Assembly (NCBI GenBank): GCA_964594065.1
Contig: CAZQKX010000008.1
Coordinates: 14,556 to 78,555 of the forward strand
Length of the DNA: 64,000 nt
Reading direction: 5' to 3'
Origin: 4572-13 sp964594065
Lineage (GTDB): Bacteria; Planctomycetota; Phycisphaerae; Sedimentisphaerales; Anaerohalosphaeraceae
Shown piece after piece: positions 18,009-26,519 of this stretch. How positions within the stretch are numbered: position 1 is the first letter of the stretch; every line of letters starts with the position of its first letter. Below the pieces are notes generated by a model. That model saw only the letters and a list, made by a program, of their open reading frames with translations, did no database searches and was not told the DNA's origin. The translations under genes and the position numbers were made by a program.

Positions 18009-18584
18009 TTAGGCGTTTAATTTGTTCAGCAGCAGGGCCATGGACTCACCGAGATCGGTCATATTGGCCATGCCTTCCTCGTCCTGTTCAACGTCGCCGG
18101 GATTCAGCCCATACACCATGTTCCAATAGGTCGAGCCAACGATAAACATCTGATTGATCTGGAAAAAGTGATTCATTGTATCGAACACATGGATCGCTCC
18201 GCCTCGGCGAACGGCGACGACAGCAGCTCCCACTTTGTGCTTGAGCAGTCTGCCATTTGCCAGCGCAACGTATCCCGCACGGTCAATCACTGCTTTCATT
18301 TCGGCTGTAACATCAGTAAAATAAGTTGGACTGCCAAGAATGATGCCGTCAGCTTCAACCATCTTTTGAACAATTTCATTAACAGGGTCTTTTGTGATGA
18401 CACACGTTTGGTCTTGCATTTCATAACATTTACCGCAGGCAATACACCCGCGGATAGCCTTGCCGCCTATCTGGACCAATTCAGTTTCAATACCCGCTTG
18501 CTCCAGCGGCCCAAAGACGTTGTGAATCAAAATTTCTGTATTACCCCCTTTGCGTGGACTTCCGTTGATAGCGAGTACTTTCAT
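18009..18584 (-). CDS. NADPH-dependent FMN reductase / flavodoxin-fold protein
   Basis: A 191-residue flavodoxin-fold protein of the PF03358 family. The FMN phosphate loop reads NGSPRKGGNTE near the N-terminus, and GSPTYF marks the second flavin-binding loop. Between them is CIACGKCYEMQDQTC, a cysteine cluster common in iron-sulfur flavoproteins; three or four of these residues could hold a cluster or be redox active. It is cytoplasmic and stands alone, converging with the VIT/VWA gene. The electron donor and acceptor are unknown. Confidence 0.85.
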   Translation of the reverse strand: MKVLAINGSPRKGGNTEILIHNVFGPLEQAGIETELVQIGGKAIRGCIACGKCYEMQDQTCVITKDPVNEIVQKMVEADGIILGSPTYFTDVTAEMKAVIDRAGYVALANGRLLKHKVGAAVVAVRRGGAIHVFDTMNHFFQINQMFIVGSTYWNMVYGLNPGDVEQDEEGMANMTDLGESMALLLNKLNA

Positions 18585-18708
18585 GATGATTTATTCCTTT
18601 CATTGCAAAAAGAGTCATTGTAACCTTTATTCAACAGATAAAAGTATAGCACTTTCCAAAGGAAAATCCAGCAGCAAGCAAAGAATCTAGCCATAGTACA
18701 GGGCTGGT

Positions 18709-20493
18709 TTATTCATATCCGACGAGCATTCGCAGTTCGGTGATATGGTTTTGATAGACACTGCGTGGTGTTGTGTCGTGTTTTATGCACAAGCTTGCCG
18801 CATAGCCGGTAGCAATCCCCATCTGCCCGGTCGTATTCATCACACGCGGTCCGCCCAGGCCTACATGCGAGCAACTGAAACAGCGGCCGGCCATCATCAG
18901 GTTGTCGATATTTTTTGAATAAAGACAGCGGAAGGGGATGTAATATTTAGCTGTTTTTTTGAACAGCGCTTCGGAAAGAAAATCATACTGTGAACCTGCC
19001 AGATTTTGCTGATAGTGCACGTCGATTGCGCGTATCTCTTCAACAACCGTATCCGGAAACGTGCGGCTTTCGGTCATATCATGCATGGTATAGATATAAT
19101 CTCCCATCAGCCGGCGTGATTCCCGCTTACCCAGTACGTAACCTACCCAGTCCAGTGCCATATTGACGTTTTCAGGATTCTTTTTAGCATTTGCAAATGA
19201 TCCATAGATCGCTCGTAACATATGGTCCCGGATGGCTTCGCCATCTTCGATCTGGTGAAGTTCATTTGACGAATATTCCCAGAACCATTCGCCCTTCAGT
19301 GCAATGTTGTCTTTTGCGACCGGCCTGGCCCACGGCAGACGCGGAAAGTCAACCTTGCCTCCGGTATCGCGTGAGTACCATAACAGGGATGATCCCATCA
19401 CCCGGTTGTCGGGCTTTTCCGGTGACCATAGATCACCGTGCTCGGCCCAGGCTTCTTTAAATTCGTTTCGGCTTTCCCTGCCGTAGCGGTATTCAGCGCC
19501 TGCCCAATAGCCGATCCAGCCGTCACCGGTGCAGTCAATAAAGACCGGCGCACAAAAACGCCGCCGTTGACCGGTTTCAGTATGAGCGGCATCTACACTT
19601 TCGATATGATTGCCGTTTGTCTTTACGCTGTAGGCTCGCCAGCGTAGAAACAGGCTGATGGTATCTCTGTTCTCGAACGCCGTTTGCCGTTTGCGGTTAT
19701 CGGCGATGGCATTGTCTGAACCGTTCGGCCAGTGCTGTGTATTGATCGCGTCCAAAATTGTTTTTGATCTTCCTGTGATGCCAAGTGTGTGCACACGAAT
19801 CTCCCGGCTGGCATTGCCGCCCAGCACCGGGCGGTCCTGAATCAATGCGACAATCAATCCCTGTTCTTCTGCGGCCAGTGCCGCACCGCAACCCGCGATA
19901 CCTCCACCGATGATTACAACGTCAAAGTTTTCTGTGATTTCCGGGGTTTGCGAGAGCCCAGCTAATTTATCGCGCCATTTGCGCATGGCTTTTAACTCAT
20001 TAGGTGGAGTAAACGATTCATCTGTTGTGAAAAATAAAGCATCACATCGACCGTCAAAGCCCGTCAGGTCCTTCAGTTCGATACCGGCCTGTTTGTTGGT
20101 GATTTCGACGGCACCCCCGTTTTGCCACGCCCAGCCGGCTTCGGTTCCGAAAACAGTGTTGATCGTCTTTCCGTTAACGACAATCTGAAACCGTCCCGGT
20201 GCCCTCCACTTACCGGGAACCCAGTCCTTGGTGCGAACCCAAAGTGTGTATGTTCCGTTGGAGGGAAACATTACCGTGGTCTTTGCGTTTTCAACCGGTG
20301 TGCCCATTCCGTGTGCCAGCAGGTAAGGTGAGCCCATGATATCATAGAATTGCTGATCGACTTTCCAGCCGCCTTTGTCCCGAAAGCTTTCAGCTTCCAG
20401 GAGAAGTTCCTGTGCCGCCTGAACATTTGTGATCATTGAAATAAGCAAGACATACCAGAAAAACATCATTCCAGGAGAGTTTTTGGAAGCCAT
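18709..20493 (-). CDS. Exported FAD-dependent oxidoreductase
   Basis: A 594-residue protein with a signal peptide (cleavage after NVQA) and two parts. The first, about residues 28-160, is a beta-rich domain (LLLEAESF, GTYTLWVRTKDW) like those attached to secreted carbohydrate enzymes. The second is an FAD-dependent oxidoreductase of the PF12831 kind: VVIIGGGIAGCGAAL near residue 195, then VLGGNASREIRVH, and near the end NLMMAGRCFSCSHVGLGG. These proteins are abundant in planctomycetes and Bacteroidetes with sugar-degradation genes; the substrate is not established. Confidence 0.8.
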   Translation of the reverse strand: MASKNSPGMMFFWYVLLISMITNVQAAQELLLEAESFRDKGGWKVDQQFYDIMGSPYLLAHGMGTPVENAKTTVMFPSNGTYTLWVRTKDWVPGKWRAPGRFQIVVNGKTINTVFGTEAGWAWQNGGAVEITNKQAGIELKDLTGFDGRCDALFFTTDESFTPPNELKAMRKWRDKLAGLSQTPEITENFDVVIIGGGIAGCGAALAAEEQGLIVALIQDRPVLGGNASREIRVHTLGITGRSKTILDAINTQHWPNGSDNAIADNRKRQTAFENRDTISLFLRWRAYSVKTNGNHIESVDAAHTETGQRRRFCAPVFIDCTGDGWIGYWAGAEYRYGRESRNEFKEAWAEHGDLWSPEKPDNRVMGSSLLWYSRDTGGKVDFPRLPWARPVAKDNIALKGEWFWEYSSNELHQIEDGEAIRDHMLRAIYGSFANAKKNPENVNMALDWVGYVLGKRESRRLMGDYIYTMHDMTESRTFPDTVVEEIRAIDVHYQQNLAGSQYDFLSEALFKKTAKYYIPFRCLYSKNIDNLMMAGRCFSCSHVGLGGPRVMNTTGQMGIATGYAASLCIKHDTTPRSVYQNHITELRMLVGYE

Positions 20494-20552
20494 TGATTAA
20501 ATACCCTTAAATTAATGTTAAATAGTGTAAATAATTTTAAACAGGTGCCCTT

Positions 20553-21068
20553 TTAATAATTCCACTTTTCGTAGCAAGCAATTTGGTTTATCTTCAGGCG
20601 GCCGGTCCGCATTGCTCTGCCTGCCGGGTAGCCGACCGTCATCAGTTCTACGATCTCGATATGGGTGGGGATATTCAGTACCCGGCGAACCTGCTGCGGT
20701 ACAAACGATCCGATCCAGCAGGTGGCCAATCCCAGTGACGTCGCTGCCAGTGCGATATGCTCCAGCGCGATTGAGACATTGATCGACGAATACGGTTGGG
20801 CGCAGAGAGTCATCCGTTTGTTTGTACAACTGCATGCAGCGATCACCATCGGTGCCTGTCCGACGAATGCTTGATTTGCGGCCGCAGCCTGCAGTGCTTT
20901 GCGCTTGTCGGCATCGGTTATAACCACAAACCGCCAATCCTGTATATTTCTCGCTGACGGCGCCAGCCGGGCTGCTTCAAGTATGGTTTGCACTTTTTCC
21001 GGCTCGACAGGCCGGGTTTCATACGCCCGGCAGGAATACCGTTGCTTAATTGCTTCCATCACATTCAT
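20553..21068 (-). CDS. Nitroreductase family protein
   Basis: A 171-residue FMN-dependent nitroreductase-like protein. The N-terminal RYSCRAYETRPV provides the arginine pair that binds FMN phosphate, followed by APSARNIQDWRFVV. The C-terminal half has GLATCWIGSF and the typical MTVGYPAG. It lacks the longer insertions of quinone reductase types. It is probably a general NAD(P)H oxidoreductase; its natural substrate is unknown. It is the last gene before the tRNA-Val locus, on the other strand. Confidence 0.88.
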   Translation of the reverse strand: MNVMEAIKQRYSCRAYETRPVEPEKVQTILEAARLAPSARNIQDWRFVVITDADKRKALQAAAANQAFVGQAPMVIAACSCTNKRMTLCAQPYSSINVSIALEHIALAATSLGLATCWIGSFVPQQVRRVLNIPTHIEIVELMTVGYPAGRAMRTGRLKINQIACYEKWNY

Positions 21069-21182
21069 TTTGAGTCTCCCTTATTCGTGTTGTATCAGGC
21101 TCGATAACGGTCTAAGAATAACATAAAATAGCCTTTTTGCAGTGTTTTTTCAATGATTTGACCGATTTCGGGGGCAAAAAGG

Positions 21183-21211
21183 TTGACAGACCCCCGTAAA
21201 ATCCGTATAGT
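21183..21211 (+). promoter_or_regulatory. Consensus promoter of tRNA-Val
   Basis: A perfect TTGACA at 21183-21188 and TATAGT at 21206-21211 are separated by 17 bp; the mature tRNA begins 12 bases later. Confidence 0.85.
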
Positions 21212-21222
21212 ACCGCTCTTTC

Positions 21223-21296
21223 GGGCGGTTAGCTCAGTTGGCTAGAGCACCTGCCTTACAAGCAGGGGGTCACAGGTTCAAGTCCTGTACCGCCCA
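21223..21296 (+). tRNA. tRNA-Val (anticodon TAC)
   Basis: A 74-base cloverleaf: acceptor GGGCGGT pairs with ACCGCCC, the D stem is GCTC/GAGC, the anticodon stem CCTGC/GCAGG encloses CTTACAA with anticodon TAC, and the T arm is ACAGG-TTCAAGT-CCTGT. The discriminator base is A; the CCA end is not encoded. The gene is intact although it served as an integration site: its last 42 bases are copied at 29545. Confidence 0.95.
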
Positions 21297-21298
21297 TT
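21255..21298 (+). repeat. Left attachment repeat (tRNA-Val 3' part)
   Basis: The 44 bases from tRNA position 32 (anticodon loop) to two bases past the gene recur at 29545-29588 in the same orientation with one difference (21269 G versus 29559 A). This is the classic direct repeat left by integration into a tRNA gene. Confidence 0.85.
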
Positions 21299-21303
21299 AA
21301 CGT

Positions 21304-21338
21304 AAAGCCTCGTAAACAAGTAGTTTACGGGGCTTTTT
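21304..21338 (+). terminator. Intrinsic terminator after tRNA-Val
   Basis: AAAGCCTCGTAAAC pairs with GTTTACGGGGCTTT (one G-T pair) around AAGTA, followed by a T run. It differs from the terminator following the displaced tRNA end at 29593, as expected if the island brought its own. Confidence 0.85.
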
Positions 21339-22074
21339 CTATTTCTGCCCTATCATTCATTTATTACCAATACTTGATACCAAACTTGATACCGTATCAA
21401 TTTTCCTTAAAAGTGAAAACCGCCTGCTGTTGCAGCAAGTCCTTTTCATTTTCAAATAGGTATCAAAAGCCAAGCTGAGAGCAGAAAAAAGATTTTAAAA
21501 TCGTCCATACAGACAGGTGGGGAGCCATCAACATCTTATATTCTCATATATAGTTATGACAGTAAGAAATCCAAGTAGATAGCCAACAAACTCATCCCAT
21601 CGAGGCTTTTTGAATTTGACGCCTTTCATCTTATTCGGTCTTTTCAGTATCAATGAGGACTGACATTTTGCTGCAACAACAGCAACGAATTTGCGATTTT
21701 CAAGGAATGTCCGCAATCTTTTCAATATAGCGTCATTTCGAGCAAAAGACCAAACGAGCACCCCTATGGGATACTCTGTGGCTTCAAATCATTGCTTTTG
21801 CTTATATAGGAAGATTTTTTTGATCCTTTGGAACATCATATAAATAGAAATATAAAAATGTTTGAGAGAATTTATTGGCTTGGTTTGCTCAAGACCATCG
21901 ATGGGAATAAAATTATGGGTCATGACCCTAATTTTTAACTGCTAACACCTTTTTATACGCGATTTGTCACATCCTGTCATTAAATACATTGGAAATTTAA
22001 TTTTTTAGGGTGACGATTTATGTTTTTATGCAATTAATAGATAGTGATAATGAACACATATAGTAAGGTCAAAA
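21339..22074. other. Noncoding island start with a cluster of TTGATACC octamers
   Basis: This 736-base A+T-rich stretch has no convincing gene. TTGATACC occurs at 21374 and 21386 on the plus strand, and GGTATCAA, its complement, at 21459; a fourth, seven-base copy GTATCAA is at 21394. The four lie within 93 bases beside the attachment site, where integrase arm sites or excisionase sites are often found. A minus-strand frame at 21528-21761 (77 codons, GTG start) has no ribosome site or recognised motif and is not called. Confidence 0.4.
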
Positions 22075-22620
22075 ATGAGTGACAATATCCACAACTCGAA
22101 TGACGATACTAAATTATTTATGAGCTTGATACTCTCAAGCCAAAAGGGTCTCTATGTCTATATTTTAAGCCGTGTCCTGTCTCCTTCTGACACTGATGAT
22201 ATCCTGCAAGATACTCTGACAATCATGTGGAGGAAATTCGGAGATTATGAGTCCGGAACTAATTTTGTCGCATGGGGCAAACAAATTGCACGTTATAAGG
22301 TCATGGAATATTTGCGAAAGAATAAATCATCCAAATTGTGTTTTGATTCAGAAGTCTTAAAAATCATCGAATCCCAAATAGATCACAAAGATGATTTATC
22401 TGATCGTAAACAAGCCATGAGGGATTGCCTTAAAAAGCTTGCGGAAAAACAGATGTCGATGCTGAAAATGCGTTACGTCCAGGACATGTCTTATAAACAA
22501 ATTGCACTTCAATATGGGATTTCTAAACAGAGTCTTTATCGTGCGATCAGCAGAATTCACCTGATATTAACAAAGTGTATTAAATATTCTCTTAGAGGCG
22601 GAGAATTTTATGGAAATTAA
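22075..22620 (+). CDS. ECF sigma factor, planctomycete/verrucomicrobia type
   Basis: A 181-residue sigma-70 protein. Region 2 contains DTDDILQDTLTIMWRKF and the NFVAWGKQIARYKVMEYLRK segment characteristic of the Rhodopirellula/Verrucomicrobium ECF group. Region 4 has the helix-turn-helix MSYKQIALQYGISKQSLYRA. AAGG lies before the ATG. The stop overlaps the next gene by 11 bases, a FecR-domain protein, the normal partner of this sigma group. It is the first gene of the island and may drive the secreted proteins that follow. Confidence 0.88.
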   Translation: MSDNIHNSNDDTKLFMSLILSSQKGLYVYILSRVLSPSDTDDILQDTLTIMWRKFGDYESGTNFVAWGKQIARYKVMEYLRKNKSSKLCFDSEVLKIIESQIDHKDDLSDRKQAMRDCLKKLAEKQMSMLKMRYVQDMSYKQIALQYGISKQSLYRAISRIHLILTKCIKYSLRGGEFYGN

Positions 22621-24307
22621 TGATAAGCTGCAATTTGAAATAAGTAACTTGGTTATCAAAGCGTTTGATCAAGCAATTTCACAGGAAGAGTTTGATCACC
22701 TGCAGTATTTATTAAAGACCGATCCATCTGCTCCAGAATTCTATTACGACTTAATATCAACATATAGCTGTTTGGATGAGATAAAGGAACTGGATCTTGT
22801 TGTGGGTGAAAACAACTTTGATAATATTTTAGCCGAGCTTGCAAACCATGAAAAAGTTGCTCCTGTTATTCAGATATCCAAGGCAGATAAGGAATCGGAA
22901 AGGGAGCTTATTCAAAAAGTTATTTATCCATCGCGGGAAAAGCGGAAAATAAGCAAATTCAACATTGTGTCACTTGTCATGAGTGCTGCCGCGATTTTAT
23001 TTTTAGCGTTGTTTATTCACTTTTCACCGGTTCCAAAACAAAGGCTTGTCGGTCGTTTGACACGAACAGCGGATGCTGAATGGATCAATGCGACGGGGGC
23101 CGTTAAAGAAGGCAGTGATCTGTATTCAGGTCCGTTGTACCTGAAAAAAGGATTAGCTGAGATCGTACTGGACAATGGGGCTGAAATGATTGTACAGGGA
23201 CCATGTGATTTCATCCTGGAAAATGAGAGTCAGGTATTCTTGAATGTTGGTTCCATTGTTGCCAACATCGAAAATATGCCTGATAAAAGATTTGTTGTCC
23301 GCACCAGTAATGCAACAATTGTTGACTACGGTACTGAGTTTGGTGTGACTGTTGACCAAGGCGGAAGTACCCGATCGCATGTGTTCAAGGGTAGTGTGGA
23401 AATTCGCAAAGGTAGTGATCCCCTCAAATATGAAAAGGCACTCCGGCTGAATTCGAATGAAGGAGGGCAAGTTAACCGGCAGGGAAGACTTTCGAGGGCA
23501 AAACTATCTCCTCATCGATTTGCTCGCAAAGACCATCTTGAAACGGCAGTTTTAGCCTCAGAAGGTTCCACTTATCATCGTTGGAAAGCATCACACTATA
23601 AGCTGCATCGGGATCCAAACCTGATGGCCCATTATACCTTTGAAAAGGCCAACCGATATCCGGACCAGCTGAAAAACCAAGCGCCCGAAACACAGGATCA
23701 ACTGGATGGAATCCTGGAAGGCGAGGAATCCAAACCGCAATGGGCCCAAGGACGATGGGCTCAGAAGACAGCGTTGTTTTTTGATCGATCCCAAAACCAG
23801 CGCGTACGGATTCCTGCGGATTCGCGACTATGTACGACCGATCCGATCACACTGGGCGCTTGGATCAAAATGGAACGAGCTCCCGAAGGTTTCGTGCCCG
23901 TTATGTATGGAGGAAACATCCTGACCAATGGAATAAACGGGAAGAAGTGTAACTACCATCTTTCCTATGGGCTGTACTATGAAGGCCACATGATGATCTA
24001 TATGCGGCACAAAGGATACGATTTTCACACCATAGGGCCTATGATTGACCTTCCCGCAAACCAATGGCATTTTCTGGCGGTTACACATGACAACGATATG
24101 GTGCGCTTTTATATAAACGGAAAATTGATGAAGACCGTTGAAAAATCTATTACGGCTGATCCGGTTTCTGCGGATTTACTAATCGGCGGAATGGAACCAG
24201 ATCAGCACATATACAGATTTCACGGTTTTATTGATGAAGTGCTGATTTTGAATCGCGTCTTATCAGAGGCCCAAATGCAGGTCTTGTATGAAACCGGTAA
24301 ACCGTAA
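22610..24307 (+). CDS. FecR-domain anti-sigma-like protein with LamG domain
   Basis: The 565-residue protein starts inside the end of the sigma gene with GGAG six bases before ATG. Residues 1-115 are cytoplasmic and hydrophilic, as in sigma-binding N-termini. One membrane helix lies at about 122-143. A FecR-like domain follows (about 150-290: GAEMIVQGPCDFILEN, DYGTEFGVTVD). The C-terminal 200 residues are a LamG/concanavalin-like fold with GAWIKMERAPEGF, FYINGKLMK and GFIDEVLILNRVLSEAQ. It probably senses a glycan or surface ligand and controls the sigma factor; that is inference from family and order. Confidence 0.85.
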   Translation: MEINDKLQFEISNLVIKAFDQAISQEEFDHLQYLLKTDPSAPEFYYDLISTYSCLDEIKELDLVVGENNFDNILAELANHEKVAPVIQISKADKESERELIQKVIYPSREKRKISKFNIVSLVMSAAAILFLALFIHFSPVPKQRLVGRLTRTADAEWINATGAVKEGSDLYSGPLYLKKGLAEIVLDNGAEMIVQGPCDFILENESQVFLNVGSIVANIENMPDKRFVVRTSNATIVDYGTEFGVTVDQGGSTRSHVFKGSVEIRKGSDPLKYEKALRLNSNEGGQVNRQGRLSRAKLSPHRFARKDHLETAVLASEGSTYHRWKASHYKLHRDPNLMAHYTFEKANRYPDQLKNQAPETQDQLDGILEGEESKPQWAQGRWAQKTALFFDRSQNQRVRIPADSRLCTTDPITLGAWIKMERAPEGFVPVMYGGNILTNGINGKKCNYHLSYGLYYEGHMMIYMRHKGYDFHTIGPMIDLPANQWHFLAVTHDNDMVRFYINGKLMKTVEKSITADPVSADLLIGGMEPDQHIYRFHGFIDEVLILNRVLSEAQMQVLYETGKP

Positions 24308-24505
24308 GAAAAACGATTGTTATAGTCTGGCCTTAACAAGAAGGTAGTGCAAGATATGGCGGAAAAAGATACGAAAGTGGCGTTTAGGTATCCAAATGAT
24401 TTCAATATAATAAAAAGTGTATAACATCAATAAGTAGGCAGTAATAAAGATGGATTATGGAGACAAATAAGTTAATGTAAACTTTTTTTTTGGGAGGTAC
24501 TTGAG

Positions 24506-26344
24506 ATGAAGAGAGGTATGTTAATTCAAAGTGTTGTATTATTTATTGTCTGTGGAGTCGTTGGGGTTGCATCCGCGGGTTTTATTGACACCGATGGCTA
24601 CTACATGTTTGATCTTGGCGAGATTAAGGGATTAGTTGACGGAGCAAGTGGTGCGGGTGTCACACTGAATCTCACTGATGATATCATTTCAACAACGAAT
24701 TGGCCGTCTACAGGAAACCAGTATTGGACACAAATAGGCGCAGCTGATATGTCTTATCTGCCGGATAATTATGGGGATGCTGTTGGTGTAAAGATAAAGC
24801 TGTCCAATCAATCCGGTGACTACGATTTCTCGTTTCAAATTATTTTACAAACGACTTCCAATTCCTGGACATCGGATGGAGGGGTCTGGCTCCCAACGGA
24901 TGGCACACCTGTTGTTGAATCTACGGATATTCCCGTCGTTGGAGAACAAGTCTATTATATTTTTGTGATCATAACAAGTAACAGCACAGTCGGAGAAAGA
25001 GCCGCGAAGGTTGTCGATGCGCCTGAGGATACAACAATACCTCATAATCCTTCCCCGGCTACTGGTATTAGTGAGCGGCTTGATGATTTAGAACCGGTTT
25101 TGTCCTGGAACACCGCTCTGGATCCTGAAACAGATCGTCCTTACCTGAATATCCGTAAGCATTATCTGCTTGGCTCTTTCAACAATGCAGGTGATAACGA
25201 TCCGAATCTTTACTATATTGATGAAGTAAATGCACCAACCGTTAGTGGAACAGATCCAAATATTGTTGCAACAGCTCAGTATGCCGGACTTGCTCCATTG
25301 AAATATGATCGCATTTATTACTGGCAGATTATTGAAGGTCTTGAAGATCCTAATGATCCGGGTGTAGTTCGGCCTTATACCGATCCGAACAATATTGCCG
25401 GTCCGGTTTGGAGGTTCCTGACAAGACCTTCTTATGCTGCGCCGGAATTGGATTTTCCGAGTGTGATTACTACGTTGGATCTTGCCGATCCGGGTCCGAT
25501 TAATATCTCAGCAGATGTTCAGACGTATGATGAAATTACATCTGCTACAGTGACTTTACTGTCAGATGATTTGAATTTCCCGGCGAGTGCAACTTATACT
25601 TTTCTTGATACAACTTCGGACCCGAAAAATCCGACCGCGACTTTAAGCACAGACACAGTGGGTACTTATTACGTTGAAATCGAGGCGACTGATAATCATC
25701 CAACAGAGCCAGCTACGATCACAGGAATTGCAGAAGTGGTTGTCATTGCAGATGCCTGTGAGGCTGCAAAAGACAGCCGAAGCAGTGAGTGGGCGCAGAA
25801 TCATTATGATCGCGACGGAGACTGTGATGTTGATTTGCCAGACTTTGCAGAATTTGCACTTGAGTGGCTGGCAGAGTCATTCATGAAGGCTCAGGAAAGT
25901 TTCACTACGGGTGATCTGGGTTATATTCCGCAGGCTGTTTATGATGCCCGTATTGAGGCCGAATCAGTTGATCCAAATGCTGTGTCCGAAGCACCGTTGG
26001 GTGATCCCGGCATCCGAATTGTCGACGATAAGGCCCTGGGATGGACTGATACCGATGCTTATGCAGAATATGACATCGATCTTGACGCGGCCGTCTATGA
26101 TGTCTATGTAAGCTATGCAACCCCAAATGCGGGTAACGGATTACAATTCGGTGATGGGACCACGGTTGATTTATATGGCAGTATTGAAACGCCATCAACT
26201 GGTTCTTGGTCTGGATATGTTGTTAATGGATATGTCGGAGCGTTAGATTGCACTTCTGTGACACCTGGTATTCAAACAGTTAGGATTACCTGGACTGGGA
26301 ATGGACCGAATCTCGACTGGTTTACTCTCGTGGAACAGCCTTAG
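24506..26344 (+). CDS. Large secreted protein with dockerin-like linker and CBM6-like end
   Basis: A strong ribosome site (GGGAGG, eight bases) precedes the ATG. The 612-residue product has a signal peptide (to about ASAG). Residues about 25-175 are a beta-rich domain of unknown kind; about 178-320 resemble fibronectin-type segments (LSWNTALDPE, YYWQI); about 325-410 look like an Ig-type fold. At 415-456 is a dockerin-like calcium motif (DRDGDCDVDLPDFAEFALEW). The end, about 460-612, resembles carbohydrate-binding family 6 (RIEAESV, WTGNGPNLDW). No catalytic residues are evident, so it is probably a surface binding or scaffold protein. Confidence 0.7.
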   Translation: MKRGMLIQSVVLFIVCGVVGVASAGFIDTDGYYMFDLGEIKGLVDGASGAGVTLNLTDDIISTTNWPSTGNQYWTQIGAADMSYLPDNYGDAVGVKIKLSNQSGDYDFSFQIILQTTSNSWTSDGGVWLPTDGTPVVESTDIPVVGEQVYYIFVIITSNSTVGERAAKVVDAPEDTTIPHNPSPATGISERLDDLEPVLSWNTALDPETDRPYLNIRKHYLLGSFNNAGDNDPNLYYIDEVNAPTVSGTDPNIVATAQYAGLAPLKYDRIYYWQIIEGLEDPNDPGVVRPYTDPNNIAGPVWRFLTRPSYAAPELDFPSVITTLDLADPGPINISADVQTYDEITSATVTLLSDDLNFPASATYTFLDTTSDPKNPTATLSTDTVGTYYVEIEATDNHPTEPATITGIAEVVVIADACEAAKDSRSSEWAQNHYDRDGDCDVDLPDFAEFALEWLAESFMKAQESFTTGDLGYIPQAVYDARIEAESVDPNAVSEAPLGDPGIRIVDDKALGWTDTDAYAEYDIDLDAAVYDVYVSYATPNAGNGLQFGDGTTVDLYGSIETPSTGSWSGYVVNGYVGALDCTSVTPGIQTVRITWTGNGPNLDWFTLVEQP

Positions 26345-26363
26345 TGTAGTTTTTCATCATTCT

Positions 26364-26397
26364 AATCGCTGGGCTGGTTCAAGCCGGCTCAGCGATT
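26364..26397 (+). terminator. Hairpin after the secreted-protein gene
   Basis: AATCGCTG and CAGCGATT form the outer stem and GGCTGG/CCGGCT extend it, 20 bases after the stop codon. The following T-run is poor, so it may be an attenuator or RNA-stabilising hairpin rather than a strong terminator. Confidence 0.5.
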
Positions 26398-26519
26398 ATT
26401 TGGTGATTAGAGATTTTTAAGTAATATTTGAACTTGTACTCGGAATTTGATGTTTTATGAGATAAAGGAAACTCTTCAAAATTTCTACAGTTAGGATAGA
26501 GCTTTCTGGAGCCGGGTGA

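Noticed and set aside
21358..21500. Minus-strand open tail that could be the end of a lost integrase
   Set aside because: It is only about 45 codons and lacks any catalytic motif; the resemblance to integrase tails is an impression.
21528..21761. 77-codon minus-strand frame in the island
   Set aside because: It has a GTG start without a ribosome site, an odd composition and no recognisable motif; I could not support it as a gene.
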